From Parvibaculum sp039680535 (GTDB taxonomy: Bacteria > Pseudomonadota > Alphaproteobacteria > Parvibaculales > Parvibaculaceae): a stretch of DNA of 64,000 nucleotides. Position 1 is the first letter of the stretch. Every line of letters starts with the position of its first letter. The stretch covers positions 310,001-374,000 of the forward strand of contig NZ_JBDKSS010000013.1 in the NCBI RefSeq assembly GCF_039680535.1, read 5' to 3'. Positions 9,094-16,950 of this stretch are shown here, piece by piece. The translations under genes and the position numbers were made by a program. A model generated the notes under the pieces. That model was not told where the DNA came from, ran no database searches, and saw nothing but the letters and a program-made list of their open reading frames with translations.

Positions 9094-9113
9094 ATACCAT
9101 ATCGATATAGTAT
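9094..9113. promoter_or_regulatory. 20-bp near-palindrome, possible operator/promoter
   Basis: ATACCATATC / GATATAGTAT: 10-bp arms with one mismatch, centred on ATATCGATAT, in a very AT-rich patch inside high-GC DNA. It lies about 120 bases before the start of the arabinose-lipid operon and about 50 bases before the minus-strand microORF. It looks like a binding site for a dimeric regulator overlapping a promoter. The regulator is unknown. Confidence 0.5.
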
Positions 9114-9232
9114 GCAAATGGCTTTTTAGGGGGCCGGGATTCGAGAAGCCTTCATCAATCTGGGGCATTCTTCGCCCGTTAAGCGGCCGTGGTGCATTAA
9201 GATTGCGAGACGGCAAAGCGGAGAGGTCAGGG

Positions 9233-10222
9233 GTGCAGGTACCGGCAAAGTGGCGACGCAGCGCGGCGGGCGTGACCGCGCTTGCCATGGCGGCCTATCT
9301 GGCCGTTGCGCTGTCGGCGCAGGGCGGCCAGATCCTCGAATCGATAACCCATATCGGCGCCGGCACCGTGGCGCTCGTCCTGCTCCTCTCGCTTTTCAAC
9401 TACGGGCTCCGCTTCACGCGCTGGCAGCTCTATCTCGGCTGGCGCGGCTTTGAGGTTCCGGTCCTGCGAAGCCTCTTGATCTACCTTGCGGGCTTTGCGC
9501 TGACGGTGAGCCCCGGCAAGGCGGGCGAGGGCGTGCGCTGCCTCTACCTGAACCATGAGGGCGTGCCCTACAAGGCGAGCGTCGCCTTGCTCTTCGTCGA
9601 GCGGCTGCTGGATTTCTTTGCCATTGTGGTTCTCGCGGCCTTCGTTCTTTGGGGCAGGGCCGATCTCGCCTGGACCATCGCGATCCCGCTGGTGTTCGCC
9701 GTGACGGCGCTCTTTCTTGTCACGCGGGAGCGGAGTCCCGCTTTCCTTATGCGCGCCGGGCAGAGGCTCGGAGGGCGTCCGGGCCGCATGATCGAATGGA
9801 CCGCGGACACGCTGGAACATTCGCGCCAGCTCCTGACGTGGAAACGGCTGGCGGTGAGCCTCGTGCTCTCGGTGATCGCGTGGGGCGCGGAGGGCTATGG
9901 CGTCTGGCTGCTCGCCTCGGCAATCGGCCATGATCTCGGCGTGGGGCCGGCAATTGGAATATATGGCCTCGCGATCCTGGCGGGCGCCATGGCGGTCTTC
10001 GTTCCCGCCGGGCTTGGCGGAACGGAAACGGTCATGACCGGCGCGCTCGCGGCGGCGGGGCTTCCCCTCGCTTCGGCCATCGCCATCACTCTTGTCTGCC
10101 GCCTTGCGACACTCTGGTTCGCGGTGGCGCTCGGCGTTGCCGCGCTGACGCTGGTCGAACTCAAACTTGCGCCGGCAACGCGGCCCGCTACGCTCGAGGG
10201 GTTGGAGGGCGCGCATGAATGA
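9233..10222 (+). CDS. Flippase-like integral membrane protein (UPF0104/LPG-synthase TM family)
   Basis: 329 residues from GTG 9233, chosen because GAGAGG lies six bases upstream; the longer frame from 9020 runs through the palindrome region and has no ribosome site. About eight membrane helices. Family features include FxLTVSPGKAGE near the first third and PAGLGGTE in the last third, both typical of the lysylphosphatidylglycerol-synthase transmembrane family (AglD/YbhN-like). Members move or modify lipid-linked sugars or lipids. It overlaps the next gene by 8 bases, so it is translationally coupled. From context it may flip the polyprenyl-phosphoryl sugar made by the next three enzymes (inference). 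Confidence 0.8.
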   Translation: MQVPAKWRRSAAGVTALAMAAYLAVALSAQGGQILESITHIGAGTVALVLLLSLFNYGLRFTRWQLYLGWRGFEVPVLRSLLIYLAGFALTVSPGKAGEGVRCLYLNHEGVPYKASVALLFVERLLDFFAIVVLAAFVLWGRADLAWTIAIPLVFAVTALFLVTRERSPAFLMRAGQRLGGRPGRMIEWTADTLEHSRQLLTWKRLAVSLVLSVIAWGAEGYGVWLLASAIGHDLGVGPAIGIYGLAILAGAMAVFVPAGLGGTETVMTGALAAAGLPLASAIAITLVCRLATLWFAVALGVAALTLVELKLAPATRPATLEGLEGAHE

Positions 10223-11657
10223 GACGATCCTGGCCCAGGACTATGTGCTCTGCGTCGATCTCGACGGGACGTTCTCGCGCACGGACACGCTGACCGAAGC
10301 CGTTCTGCTGCTGCTGAAGCAGCGGCCCTGGGCGCTCTTCCTGCTACCCTTCTGGCTCCTGCGCGGCAAGGCTCATTGCAAGGCGGAGATCGCGCGGCGC
10401 ATTTCCTTCGATCCGGAGGCTCTCGCCTATAATGATGAGCTGGTCGGCTGGCTTCGTGAGGAACACGCGTCGGGCCGGAAGATCGTGCTCGCCTCAGGTG
10501 CCGACCGGCGGATCGTCGAGGCGATTGCGGCGCATCACGGATTTTTCGGCGACGTCATCGCGAGCGACGGCGTCGTCAACATGACGGGAAAAGCCAAGGC
10601 GGCGGCGCTCAAGGATCAATTCGGCCGCTATGCCTATGTCGGAAATGCATCCGTCGACATGCCTGTCTGGGCGCAGGCGGAGGCGGCAATGCTTGCCGCA
10701 CATTCGGAAGCGGTCGAACGCGAGTTGTCGAAGCAGGTGAGCTTCGATCGCGTCTTTCGTCGCGACGATGCGCGCCCCTCGACTTTCAGGCTGTGGCTGA
10801 AGGCGCTGCGCATTCACCAATGGGTGAAGAACGGGCTTCTTTTCGCTCCGCTCATTCTGGCCCATCAGGTTTTCGATCAGGCCAAACTCCTGTCCGTCGG
10901 GCTCGGCTTTCTTGCCTTCAGCCTCTGCGCGTCGAGCGTTTACCTGCTCAACGATCTTCTCGATCTCGGGGCTGACCGCAAGCATCCGACGAAGCGTCTG
11001 AGGCCGTTCGCGGCGGCGTCTCTGCCGCTCGAGCAGGGCATCGTCGCGATTCCGATCCTTCTTGCGGCAGGGTTCTCTCTCGCCGTTTATGTCGATATGC
11101 CTTTTGCCGCAGTGCTCGGCGTCTATTACCTCGTGACCCTTGCCTATTCGCTCGATCTGAAGCGGCGGGCATTGGTAGACGTCTTCACGCTCGCCGCGCT
11201 CTATACGCTTCGCATTCTTGCCGGCGGTGTCGTCGCGAAAGTTGCGCTGTCGCCATGGCTGCTCGGCGTATCGATCTTCCTGTTCCTCAGCCTTGGCGTG
11301 GTGAAGCGCGTGGCCGAGATCGAGTCTGGCCGCAGGCGCGGCGTTCAGCTCCTGCACGGCCGAGGCTATCGCTCCGAAGATCTCTTCATCCTGCAGATGC
11401 TCGGCGTCGCGGCAGGATATGCGAGCGTCGTCGTGCTCGCGCTCTATGTCAGCGCGCCGGGGAGCCGCGCTCTCTATCCGCACCACCACTTCCTCTGGCT
11501 CTTTGCGCCGCTGATGCTCTACTGGATCAGCCGTGTCTGGCTCCTGACGCATCGCGGAGAGATGCATGACGATCCGATCGTTTTTGCGCTGAAGGACCGC
11601 ACGAGCCGGGCGATCGGCCTTCTTGCCATCGCCATCATCGTGGGAGCATCGCTCTGA
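10215..11657 (+). CDS. HAD phosphatase-UbiA prenyltransferase fusion (decaprenyl-phosphate phosphoribosyltransferase-like)
   Basis: 480 residues. Residues 1-200 are a HAD-type domain with the nucleophile motif D15-L-D17-GT and a membrane-facing hydrophobic insert. Residues 215-480 are a UbiA domain with NDLLDLGADRKHP (from 246) and YSLDLKRRALVD as the two acidic motifs and about eight helices. In mycobacteria the UbiA enzyme Rv3806c puts 5-phosphoribose from PRPP on decaprenyl phosphate, and a separate phosphatase removes the 5-phosphate. Here both steps appear fused in one protein. ATG 10215 overlaps the preceding stop by 8 bases; the stop overlaps the next start by one base. A different aromatic acceptor cannot be excluded, but the next two genes argue for this one. 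Confidence 0.85.
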   Translation: MNETILAQDYVLCVDLDGTFSRTDTLTEAVLLLLKQRPWALFLLPFWLLRGKAHCKAEIARRISFDPEALAYNDELVGWLREEHASGRKIVLASGADRRIVEAIAAHHGFFGDVIASDGVVNMTGKAKAAALKDQFGRYAYVGNASVDMPVWAQAEAAMLAAHSEAVERELSKQVSFDRVFRRDDARPSTFRLWLKALRIHQWVKNGLLFAPLILAHQVFDQAKLLSVGLGFLAFSLCASSVYLLNDLLDLGADRKHPTKRLRPFAAASLPLEQGIVAIPILLAAGFSLAVYVDMPFAAVLGVYYLVTLAYSLDLKRRALVDVFTLAALYTLRILAGGVVAKVALSPWLLGVSIFLFLSLGVVKRVAEIESGRRRGVQLLHGRGYRSEDLFILQMLGVAAGYASVVVLALYVSAPGSRALYPHHHFLWLFAPLMLYWISRVWLLTHRGEMHDDPIVFALKDRTSRAIGLLAIAIIVGASL

Positions 11658-12982
11658 TGGCGGGCGATGTCGCAATGCCCATGAGCTGGGGGCGCTATCC
11701 ACGTCTTGCTCAACGCGTCGTGCACATGGCGGATCGGCGTGGCGCGCTGCCGCTTCCTGCCGAAGGCTCAATTCTTCCCTATGGGTTGGGGCGCTCTTAT
11801 GGAGACAGCTGCCTCAATGGCGGCGGTACGTTGATCGCGACGCGCGGTCTCGATCGCTTCATCTCCTTCGACCGCGAGAGCGGCGAAATCACTTGCGAGG
11901 CAGGCGTTTCCCTCGCCGAAATCATCGAAGTGGCGCTGCCGCATGGCTGGTTCCTGCCGGCGACGCCCGGCACGAAATTCGTGACGCTGGGCGGCGCCAT
12001 CGCCAATGACGTGCATGGAAAGAACCATCATCGCGACGGTACGTTCGGTCTTCATGTGAAGAGCTTTGAGCTTTTGCGTTCAGACGGAACGAGGCTCCGC
12101 TGCTCGCCGGAGGAAAATGCCGATTACTTCGCCGCCTCCATTGGCGGCCTCGGCCTCACCGGCCTCATCACGACGGCGACGCTGAAGTTGAAGCGTGTCG
12201 GGTCTGCGTTTCTCGGCGGACAATCGATCAAGTTCGGCAGCCTCGACGAGTTCTTCGATCTGAGCGCCGAGTCTGCCGCGACCCACGAATATGTCGTGTC
12301 ATGGATCGACTGCCTTGGCGAAGGAGAGACGCTGGGGCGCGGGCATTTTCTGCGCGCGAATTTCCTGTCCGCGGAAGAAGCAGCGGGAATGAGATCGCGG
12401 CGCTCTTTGCCGCTGGCGGTGCCGGTCACACCACCAGTCTCGCTCGTCAATCGCCTGACGCTGAAGGCCTTCAACGCCGCGTATTACAACCGGCAATCGG
12501 TCCGCGTGGCGCAAAAGACCTGGGGAGTCGACGGATTTCACTATCCGCTCGACGCCATCGCCAACTGGAATCGCATCTATGGGCCACGCGGTTTCCTCCA
12601 GTATCAGGCCGTGGTGCCGCCGCGCGATCAGCGGGATGTGGCCGAGGCGCTGCTCGAAGAGATCGCGCGCAGCGGGCAAGGCTCCTTCCTCGTCGTGCTC
12701 AAGGTCTTCGGCGACCGGCGGTCGCCGGGGCTGATGTCGTTCCCGATGCCCGGAACGACACTCGCGCTCGACTTTCCGATTCTCGGCGAGGCGACATTCA
12801 AGCTTCTCGACAGACTCGATGCCATCGTCGTAGAGGCGGGCGGGCGCATCTATGCCGCGAAGGATGCACGCATGGCACCTGAAACATTCGCGCGTGGTTA
12901 TCCCGATATCGAGACTTTCCGAAAATTTGTCGACCCGCGCATGAGTTCGAGCTTTGCGCGCCGTGTCATGGAGACCGCCTGA
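11657..12982 (+). CDS. DprE1-like FAD-dependent polyprenylphosphoryl-ribose 2-oxidase
   Basis: 441 residues. An N-terminal FAD-binding domain (PYGLGRSYGD; GTKFVTLGGAIANDVHG with His120) and a C-terminal oxidase domain aligned by eye with mycobacterial DprE1. The active-site lysine is kept (YAAKDAR, Lys402). The cysteine hit by benzothiazinone drugs in M. tuberculosis lies in a DFPI-preceding strand and is alanine here (Ala370, in TLALDFPI). The enzyme would oxidise C2 of the ribosyl lipid to a 2-keto intermediate. TGATG stop-start overlap with the upstream gene and direct ATGA-style coupling to the next gene show one operon. Confidence 0.88.
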   Translation: MAGDVAMPMSWGRYPRLAQRVVHMADRRGALPLPAEGSILPYGLGRSYGDSCLNGGGTLIATRGLDRFISFDRESGEITCEAGVSLAEIIEVALPHGWFLPATPGTKFVTLGGAIANDVHGKNHHRDGTFGLHVKSFELLRSDGTRLRCSPEENADYFAASIGGLGLTGLITTATLKLKRVGSAFLGGQSIKFGSLDEFFDLSAESAATHEYVVSWIDCLGEGETLGRGHFLRANFLSAEEAAGMRSRRSLPLAVPVTPPVSLVNRLTLKAFNAAYYNRQSVRVAQKTWGVDGFHYPLDAIANWNRIYGPRGFLQYQAVVPPRDQRDVAEALLEEIARSGQGSFLVVLKVFGDRRSPGLMSFPMPGTTLALDFPILGEATFKLLDRLDAIVVEAGGRIYAAKDARMAPETFARGYPDIETFRKFVDPRMSSSFARRVMETA

Positions 12983-13716
12983 TGAACCGCATCCTGATTT
13001 TCGGCGCGACCTCCGCCATCGCGCAGGAGGTTGCGCGAAACCTTGCGAAGGAGGGCGCGAGCTTTTTTCTGGTTGCGCGGAGCGCGGTCGCGTTGGGCGA
13101 TATTTCCGCCGATCTCACCGTGCGCGGTGCGGCGAGTGTGATGACGCGCGTGGCCGATCTGGCCGTTCTCGATACGCTCGCAGATCTGTGCGATGAGGGG
13201 CGAGACGCACTTGGCGGCATCGATGTCGCAGTTATCGCGCACGGCATACTGCCCGATCAGAAGGCGTGCGAGAATTCGGTCGATGCGACGCTCGGTGCGT
13301 TGCGCGTCAATGCGATGAGTCCCGCAGCGCTGATGACCCGCCTCGGAGAAATCATTGGGCATCAGGGTTCGGGCTCGCTTGTCGTCATTTCTTCGGTGGC
13401 CGGCGATCGCGGCCGGCCCAGCAATTACGTCTATGGCGCCTCGAAGGCGCTTCTCTCGGTGATGGGAGAGGGCATGGCGCTGGCGCTCGGCAGCAAGGGC
13501 GTCAACGTGCTGGTTGTGAAGCCGGGCTTTGTCGACACGCCGATGACCGCGGCCTTTCCGAAGGGCCCCCTGTGGGCCTCGGCGAAATCGGTCGGCGATG
13601 GAATCGTGGAAGCGGTACGGAAAGGCCGGCGCGGCGTGATCTATGCACCATTCTGGTGGCGGTTCATCATGCTGGTCATCCGCTTCGCGCCGGGCTTTGT
13701 CGTCAGCAAAATCTGA
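12982..13716 (+). CDS. DprE2-like short-chain reductase
   Basis: 244 residues, classical SDR fold. GATSAIAQ near the N-terminus binds NAD(P)H, and the catalytic residues are the serine of VVISSVAGDRG and YGASK. The C-terminus ends in a hydrophobic stretch (FWWRFIMLVIRFAPGF) that could sit on the membrane, as expected for a lipid-linked substrate. Paired with the DprE1-like oxidase it would reduce the 2-keto sugar to the arabino form. The start codon overlaps the preceding stop. This is the last gene of the operon; the next gene faces it. Confidence 0.87.
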   Translation: MNRILIFGATSAIAQEVARNLAKEGASFFLVARSAVALGDISADLTVRGAASVMTRVADLAVLDTLADLCDEGRDALGGIDVAVIAHGILPDQKACENSVDATLGALRVNAMSPAALMTRLGEIIGHQGSGSLVVISSVAGDRGRPSNYVYGASKALLSVMGEGMALALGSKGVNVLVVKPGFVDTPMTAAFPKGPLWASAKSVGDGIVEAVRKGRRGVIYAPFWWRFIMLVIRFAPGFVVSKI

Positions 13717-13723
13717 CGAGCGC

Positions 13724-14710
13724 TCAGGCGACGCCCGCGCGCAGGAAGTCGTGAATGTGGACGACGCCGACGGGCTTGCCGTCCTCGACCACGAAAAGGC
13801 TCGTGATCTTCTGCTCGTTGAGGAAGTTCAGCGCTTCCGACACGAACATAGTCGGCGGCACTGTCCTGGGTGAGCGGTTCATGATGTCGCCGACATGCTT
13901 CTCAAGCAGGTCCGCGCCCATGTGACGGCGAAGGTCGCCATCGGTGATGAGGCCGACCAGCTTGCCTGCATCGTCCACGATTCCGATGCAGCCGAGGCTC
14001 TTGCGCGACATCTCGATCAGGGCTTCGGTCATCGGCGTGCTCGCCTTGGCCAGCGGAAGTTCGGCGCCCTTGTGCATGATGTCGCCGACATGGCGAAGCT
14101 GCGCGCCGAGCTTGCCGCCCGGATGGAAGACGCGGAAATCGCTTGCGGTGAACCCGCGCCGCTCGATCAGCGCGACGGCCAGCGCGTCGCCCAGGGCGAG
14201 CTGCATGGTCGTGGATGTGGTCGGCGCATTGGTGTTCGAACAGGCCTCCTCGGCCTTGGGCAGAAGAAGCGCGATGTCGGCTGCCCGGGCCAGCGCGCTC
14301 TTCGCCACCGCCGTAATGGCGATGAGCGGAATGGCGAAGCGTTTGGCATAGGAGATGATGCTGTGGAGCTCCGCCGACTCGCCGGACCAGGAAAGGGCGA
14401 GGATCGCATCGTCGCGGGTGATCATGCCCAGATCGCCATGGCTGGCCTCGCCCGGATGGACGAATTGCGCCGGCGCGCCGGTTGAGGCGAGCGTTGCCGC
14501 GATCTTGCGTCCGATATGGCCGCTCTTGCCCATGCCCGTCACCACGACGCGGCCCTTGACGGCATAGAGAAGGTCGACGGCTTCGGAGAAGGCGCCATCG
14601 AGCGAGGAGGCCAGTGCCTTGAGCCCGGCCATTTCGAGTTCGAGGGTGCGCCGGGCCGACGCCAGATCGCTGGAGGTCGTAGGCGCGCTGGATTTATTTA
14701 CGGATGACAA
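13724..14710 (-). CDS. kdsD: D-arabinose-5-phosphate isomerase (KdsD/KpsF)
   Basis: 328 residues. Interconverts ribulose-5-phosphate and arabinose-5-phosphate, the first step of Kdo synthesis for LPS. The N-terminal SIS domain (about 45-180) has VTGMGKSGHIGRK, GEASHGDLGMI and SWSGESAEL; two CBS repeats follow (about 205-325, with DGDLRRHMG). The frame has an in-frame TAA just upstream of TTG 14710 and no better start nearby, so a TTG start is likely, with AAGG about eight bases before it. It converges on the DprE2-like gene with 7 bases between stops. KdsD uses a phosphosugar, whereas the adjacent arabinose-lipid route uses PRPP, so the shared pentose is probably coincidence. Confidence 0.93.
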   Translation of the reverse strand: MSSVNKSSAPTTSSDLASARRTLELEMAGLKALASSLDGAFSEAVDLLYAVKGRVVVTGMGKSGHIGRKIAATLASTGAPAQFVHPGEASHGDLGMITRDDAILALSWSGESAELHSIISYAKRFAIPLIAITAVAKSALARAADIALLLPKAEEACSNTNAPTTSTTMQLALGDALAVALIERRGFTASDFRVFHPGGKLGAQLRHVGDIMHKGAELPLAKASTPMTEALIEMSRKSLGCIGIVDDAGKLVGLITDGDLRRHMGADLLEKHVGDIMNRSPRTVPPTMFVSEALNFLNEQKITSLFVVEDGKPVGVVHIHDFLRAGVA

Positions 14711-14947
14711 GGGAGGGCCTTAGGAGTTGACTGCCATGCACGGGCGATGGAACCACCGCGAGTATAATGGATTTCACCTTAACAGATATTTCGTCAATGG
14801 CGTTGCCTTATGAGGCTGCGCCGCCGACGCTTTGGCCGCTGCGCTTCGGCAGTATAGTATGTGCCGGTGGTCTTTTCGAGGCGTGCCGGATTGCGTTGGC
14901 GAAATGGAACCGCCGTCCTTTTTTGATGCTGAAACCCAGGTCCTGAC

Positions 14948-15763
14948 GTGTTTGGTGAGATCCTGAAGCGGGTCCGTGAAGCGGTTGGAGTTGCCGAGCG
15001 CAAGCCTGCGGCAATTCCCGACGGTCTGAGAGTCTACGCCATCGGCGACATCCATGGCCGCGACGATCTGCTCGGCAACATGCTTCGGCGCATCGACGCG
15101 GACGCCCACGCGTATCCGCCTGCGCGTAACGTTCTTGTCTTTCTCGGCGACTATGTGGATCGCGGATTGCAGTCGAAGCAGGTGCTGGACAGGCTGACCG
15201 CGCATCCGCTTTCCGGTTTCGAGACTGTCTATCTGAAAGGCAATCATGAAGCCGCGATGCTCGAATTTCTTCGTGACGCGAATTTCGGGCGCACCTGGAA
15301 ATATTACGGCGGTCTGGAGACGCTCCATTCCTACGGCATCACCGAGTTGACGCTGAGCGACAATCCCGACGACTTCGAGCAGGCGCAGCAGCACTTGCAG
15401 AGGGTTCTGCCGCCCGCTCATCGGCATTTCCTGGAGACGCTGCAGCCGTCGATCGAGATTGGAGATTACTTCTTCGTTCATGCGGGCGTCGCGCCCGGCA
15501 TAAGTCTTTCGAGGCAGGTCGAGGACGACTTGTTGTGGATCCGCGACAAGTTCCTCCAATCTGACACGTGGTTTGGAAAGATGATCGTGCATGGCCACAC
15601 TCCAAAGGAGAGGCCCGTTTTCCGTCACAACCGGATCGGGATAGACACGGGCGCCTATATGACCAATGTTCTGACGTGTCTTGTTCTGCAGGGTACGGAA
15701 GCGCGCATCATTCAGACGGCGGATGTAATGGTGCCGGATTTTGCCGGCAACGCTGCCGGGTAG
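14948..15763 (+). CDS. PPP-family metallophosphatase
   Basis: 271 residues from GTG 14948. The three metal-binding motifs of PPP serine/threonine phosphatases are complete: GDIHGR (33-38), GDYVDRG (67-73) and GNHE (98-101), with later histidines in FVHAGV and VHGHTP. It is cytosolic, with no signal peptide. It lies directly upstream of the Wza-Wzc export genes in the same direction. Related lambda-type phosphatases can also act on phosphotyrosine, and no Wzb-type tyrosine phosphatase is present in the window, so it might reverse Wzc autophosphorylation. That role is inference. Confidence 0.88.
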   Translation: MFGEILKRVREAVGVAERKPAAIPDGLRVYAIGDIHGRDDLLGNMLRRIDADAHAYPPARNVLVFLGDYVDRGLQSKQVLDRLTAHPLSGFETVYLKGNHEAAMLEFLRDANFGRTWKYYGGLETLHSYGITELTLSDNPDDFEQAQQHLQRVLPPAHRHFLETLQPSIEIGDYFFVHAGVAPGISLSRQVEDDLLWIRDKFLQSDTWFGKMIVHGHTPKERPVFRHNRIGIDTGAYMTNVLTCLVLQGTEARIIQTADVMVPDFAGNAAG

Positions 15764-15823
15764 TCTGTGCGTCTTGAAATTTTCTGTCTTGAGGTGGCCT
15801 GAAATGAAGTCGAGGGTGGGCAA

Positions 15824-16441
15824 ATGAAATCGGCAAGCGCGCATCTGGTTCGTCGAGCTGTCCTGAACGTCGTGGCGGCGGCAGGAATGATGCTGCTTGC
15901 GGCTTGCGCAACATCCGGAACGAGACAGGTGTCGTCGCCGGCATCCGCGCCCGTTTCGGCGCCGGCGGCCGCGGCGGGTTCCGAGGCCGCCTATGTCTTG
16001 GGCGCTGGCGACAAGCTGCGCCTCATCGTCTATGGCGAGGACGATCTGTCGGGCCAGTTCGATGTGACCGGCGCCGGCAAGGTGTCGCTGCCCCTGATCG
16101 GTCAGGTCCAGGCGGCAGGGCTCACGCTCGAGCAATTTGAAAGGGAAGTCGCCGGCCGGCTGTCGCAGGGCTATCTGACGAGTCCGAAGGTGAGCGCCGA
16201 GGTGATGAATTACCGGCCCTTCTACATCATGGGCGAAGTCGACAAGCCGGGGCAGTATCCCTACACAAGCGACATGACCGTTCTGAATGCGGTCGCCGTT
16301 GCGGGCGGCTACACCTATCGAGCCAATGAAAATTCCGTCTACATCACGCGCGGCAGCGGCTCGGAAGTCGAGTATCCCGCCTCACAGCAGGTGAAGGTAT
16401 TGCCTGGCGACGTCGTCCGCGTGCCGGAGCGTTTCTTCTGA
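15824..16441 (+). CDS. Wza-like polysaccharide export lipoprotein
   Basis: 205 residues. A lipoprotein signal peptide with LAAC (Cys28) is followed by an Ala/Ser/Pro linker, a poly_export domain (YVLGAGDKLRLIVYGEDDLSG) and one SLBB-like segment (YIMGEVDKPGQYPY). It is much shorter than E. coli Wza (about 380 residues) and lacks the extra SLBB domain and the C-terminal helix that forms the outer-membrane pore. The outer-membrane barrel encoded next may provide the missing pore. GAGGGTGGGC precedes the ATG. Confidence 0.9.
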   Translation: MKSASAHLVRRAVLNVVAAAGMMLLAACATSGTRQVSSPASAPVSAPAAAAGSEAAYVLGAGDKLRLIVYGEDDLSGQFDVTGAGKVSLPLIGQVQAAGLTLEQFEREVAGRLSQGYLTSPKVSAEVMNYRPFYIMGEVDKPGQYPYTSDMTVLNAVAVAGGYTYRANENSVYITRGSGSEVEYPASQQVKVLPGDVVRVPERFF

Positions 16442-16950
16442 CCGCGGAATGTCACGCGGCGCGTCTGTCTCTCGCTGGAACATTTGAGCGCGGGTCCTGA
16501 TGCCGTCCGGGCACAGGCGCGAGAAAAAATGTTGCGTAGCGAAAAACTTCGGCCGGCGAACGGGTGATCCGGCTCTGGCAACTTTTTTGGACTGGGCGGC
16601 TGTGATAATAATAAAAATTGTCGTTTCATTTGTGGGCGTCGGCGGCGAGACGTGCCTGAATGAGACAGAGATGCGATGAGAAGCCGTCGGCGTCGACTTG
16701 CAAGTCTGTCGGCGTTCGAGGAGATGGCCGGGCGGCCGATGGTGGAAGTTAAGGCTGCATTTAGCTGGCGGGCTGTAGAGATGAGAATCGCCGGCATGGA
16801 AACCCAGCGGGAGGCAATCGGCCGAAACAGCCGTCGCCTCTGAGGGCGGCACTGGGCCCCGACTTACCGATACCTGCCATGGGGGCGCCGGGGACGAGAT
16901 ATGCGTCGTGCGATTTTTCTCAAGGCGCGTTCAGATTGTTGGAGAGGTCA
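16442..16950. other. Intergenic region upstream of the EPS barrel gene
   Basis: About 510 bases with no credible gene. It includes an AT-rich patch at 16600-16625, unusual for this DNA, with a possible sigma-70 promoter listed separately. The long leader suggests that the downstream barrel-Wzc transcript is regulated separately from the wza-like gene. Confidence 0.45.
16587..16614 (+). promoter_or_regulatory. Possible sigma-70 promoter for the barrel-wzc operon
   Basis: TTGGAC (16587-16592), a 16-base spacer, then TAATAA (16609-16614), followed by an A/T-rich run. It lies about 335 bases before the barrel gene. Match to consensus is fair, not strong. Confidence 0.35.

Larger units (their letters stand above)
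8833..9232. other. Intergenic region with a palindrome and a possible small ORF
   Basis: About 400 bases between the small minus-strand gene and the arabinose-lipid operon. It holds an AT-rich 20-bp near-palindrome (9094-9113) and, on the minus strand, a candidate 31-codon reading frame (8952-9047). Both are listed separately. The remainder shows nothing I can name. Confidence 0.5.

Noticed and set aside
13724..14710. Idea that KdsD supplies arabinose to the neighbouring arabinose-lipid operon
   Set aside because: The DprE1/DprE2 route starts from PRPP and epimerises ribose on the lipid. Arabinose-5-phosphate is not an intermediate, and KdsD is needed for Kdo.
14774..16135. Long minus-strand frame across the phosphatase and Wza-like genes
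   Set aside because: Composition is unlike a protein, and both plus-strand genes have intact catalytic or export motifs.
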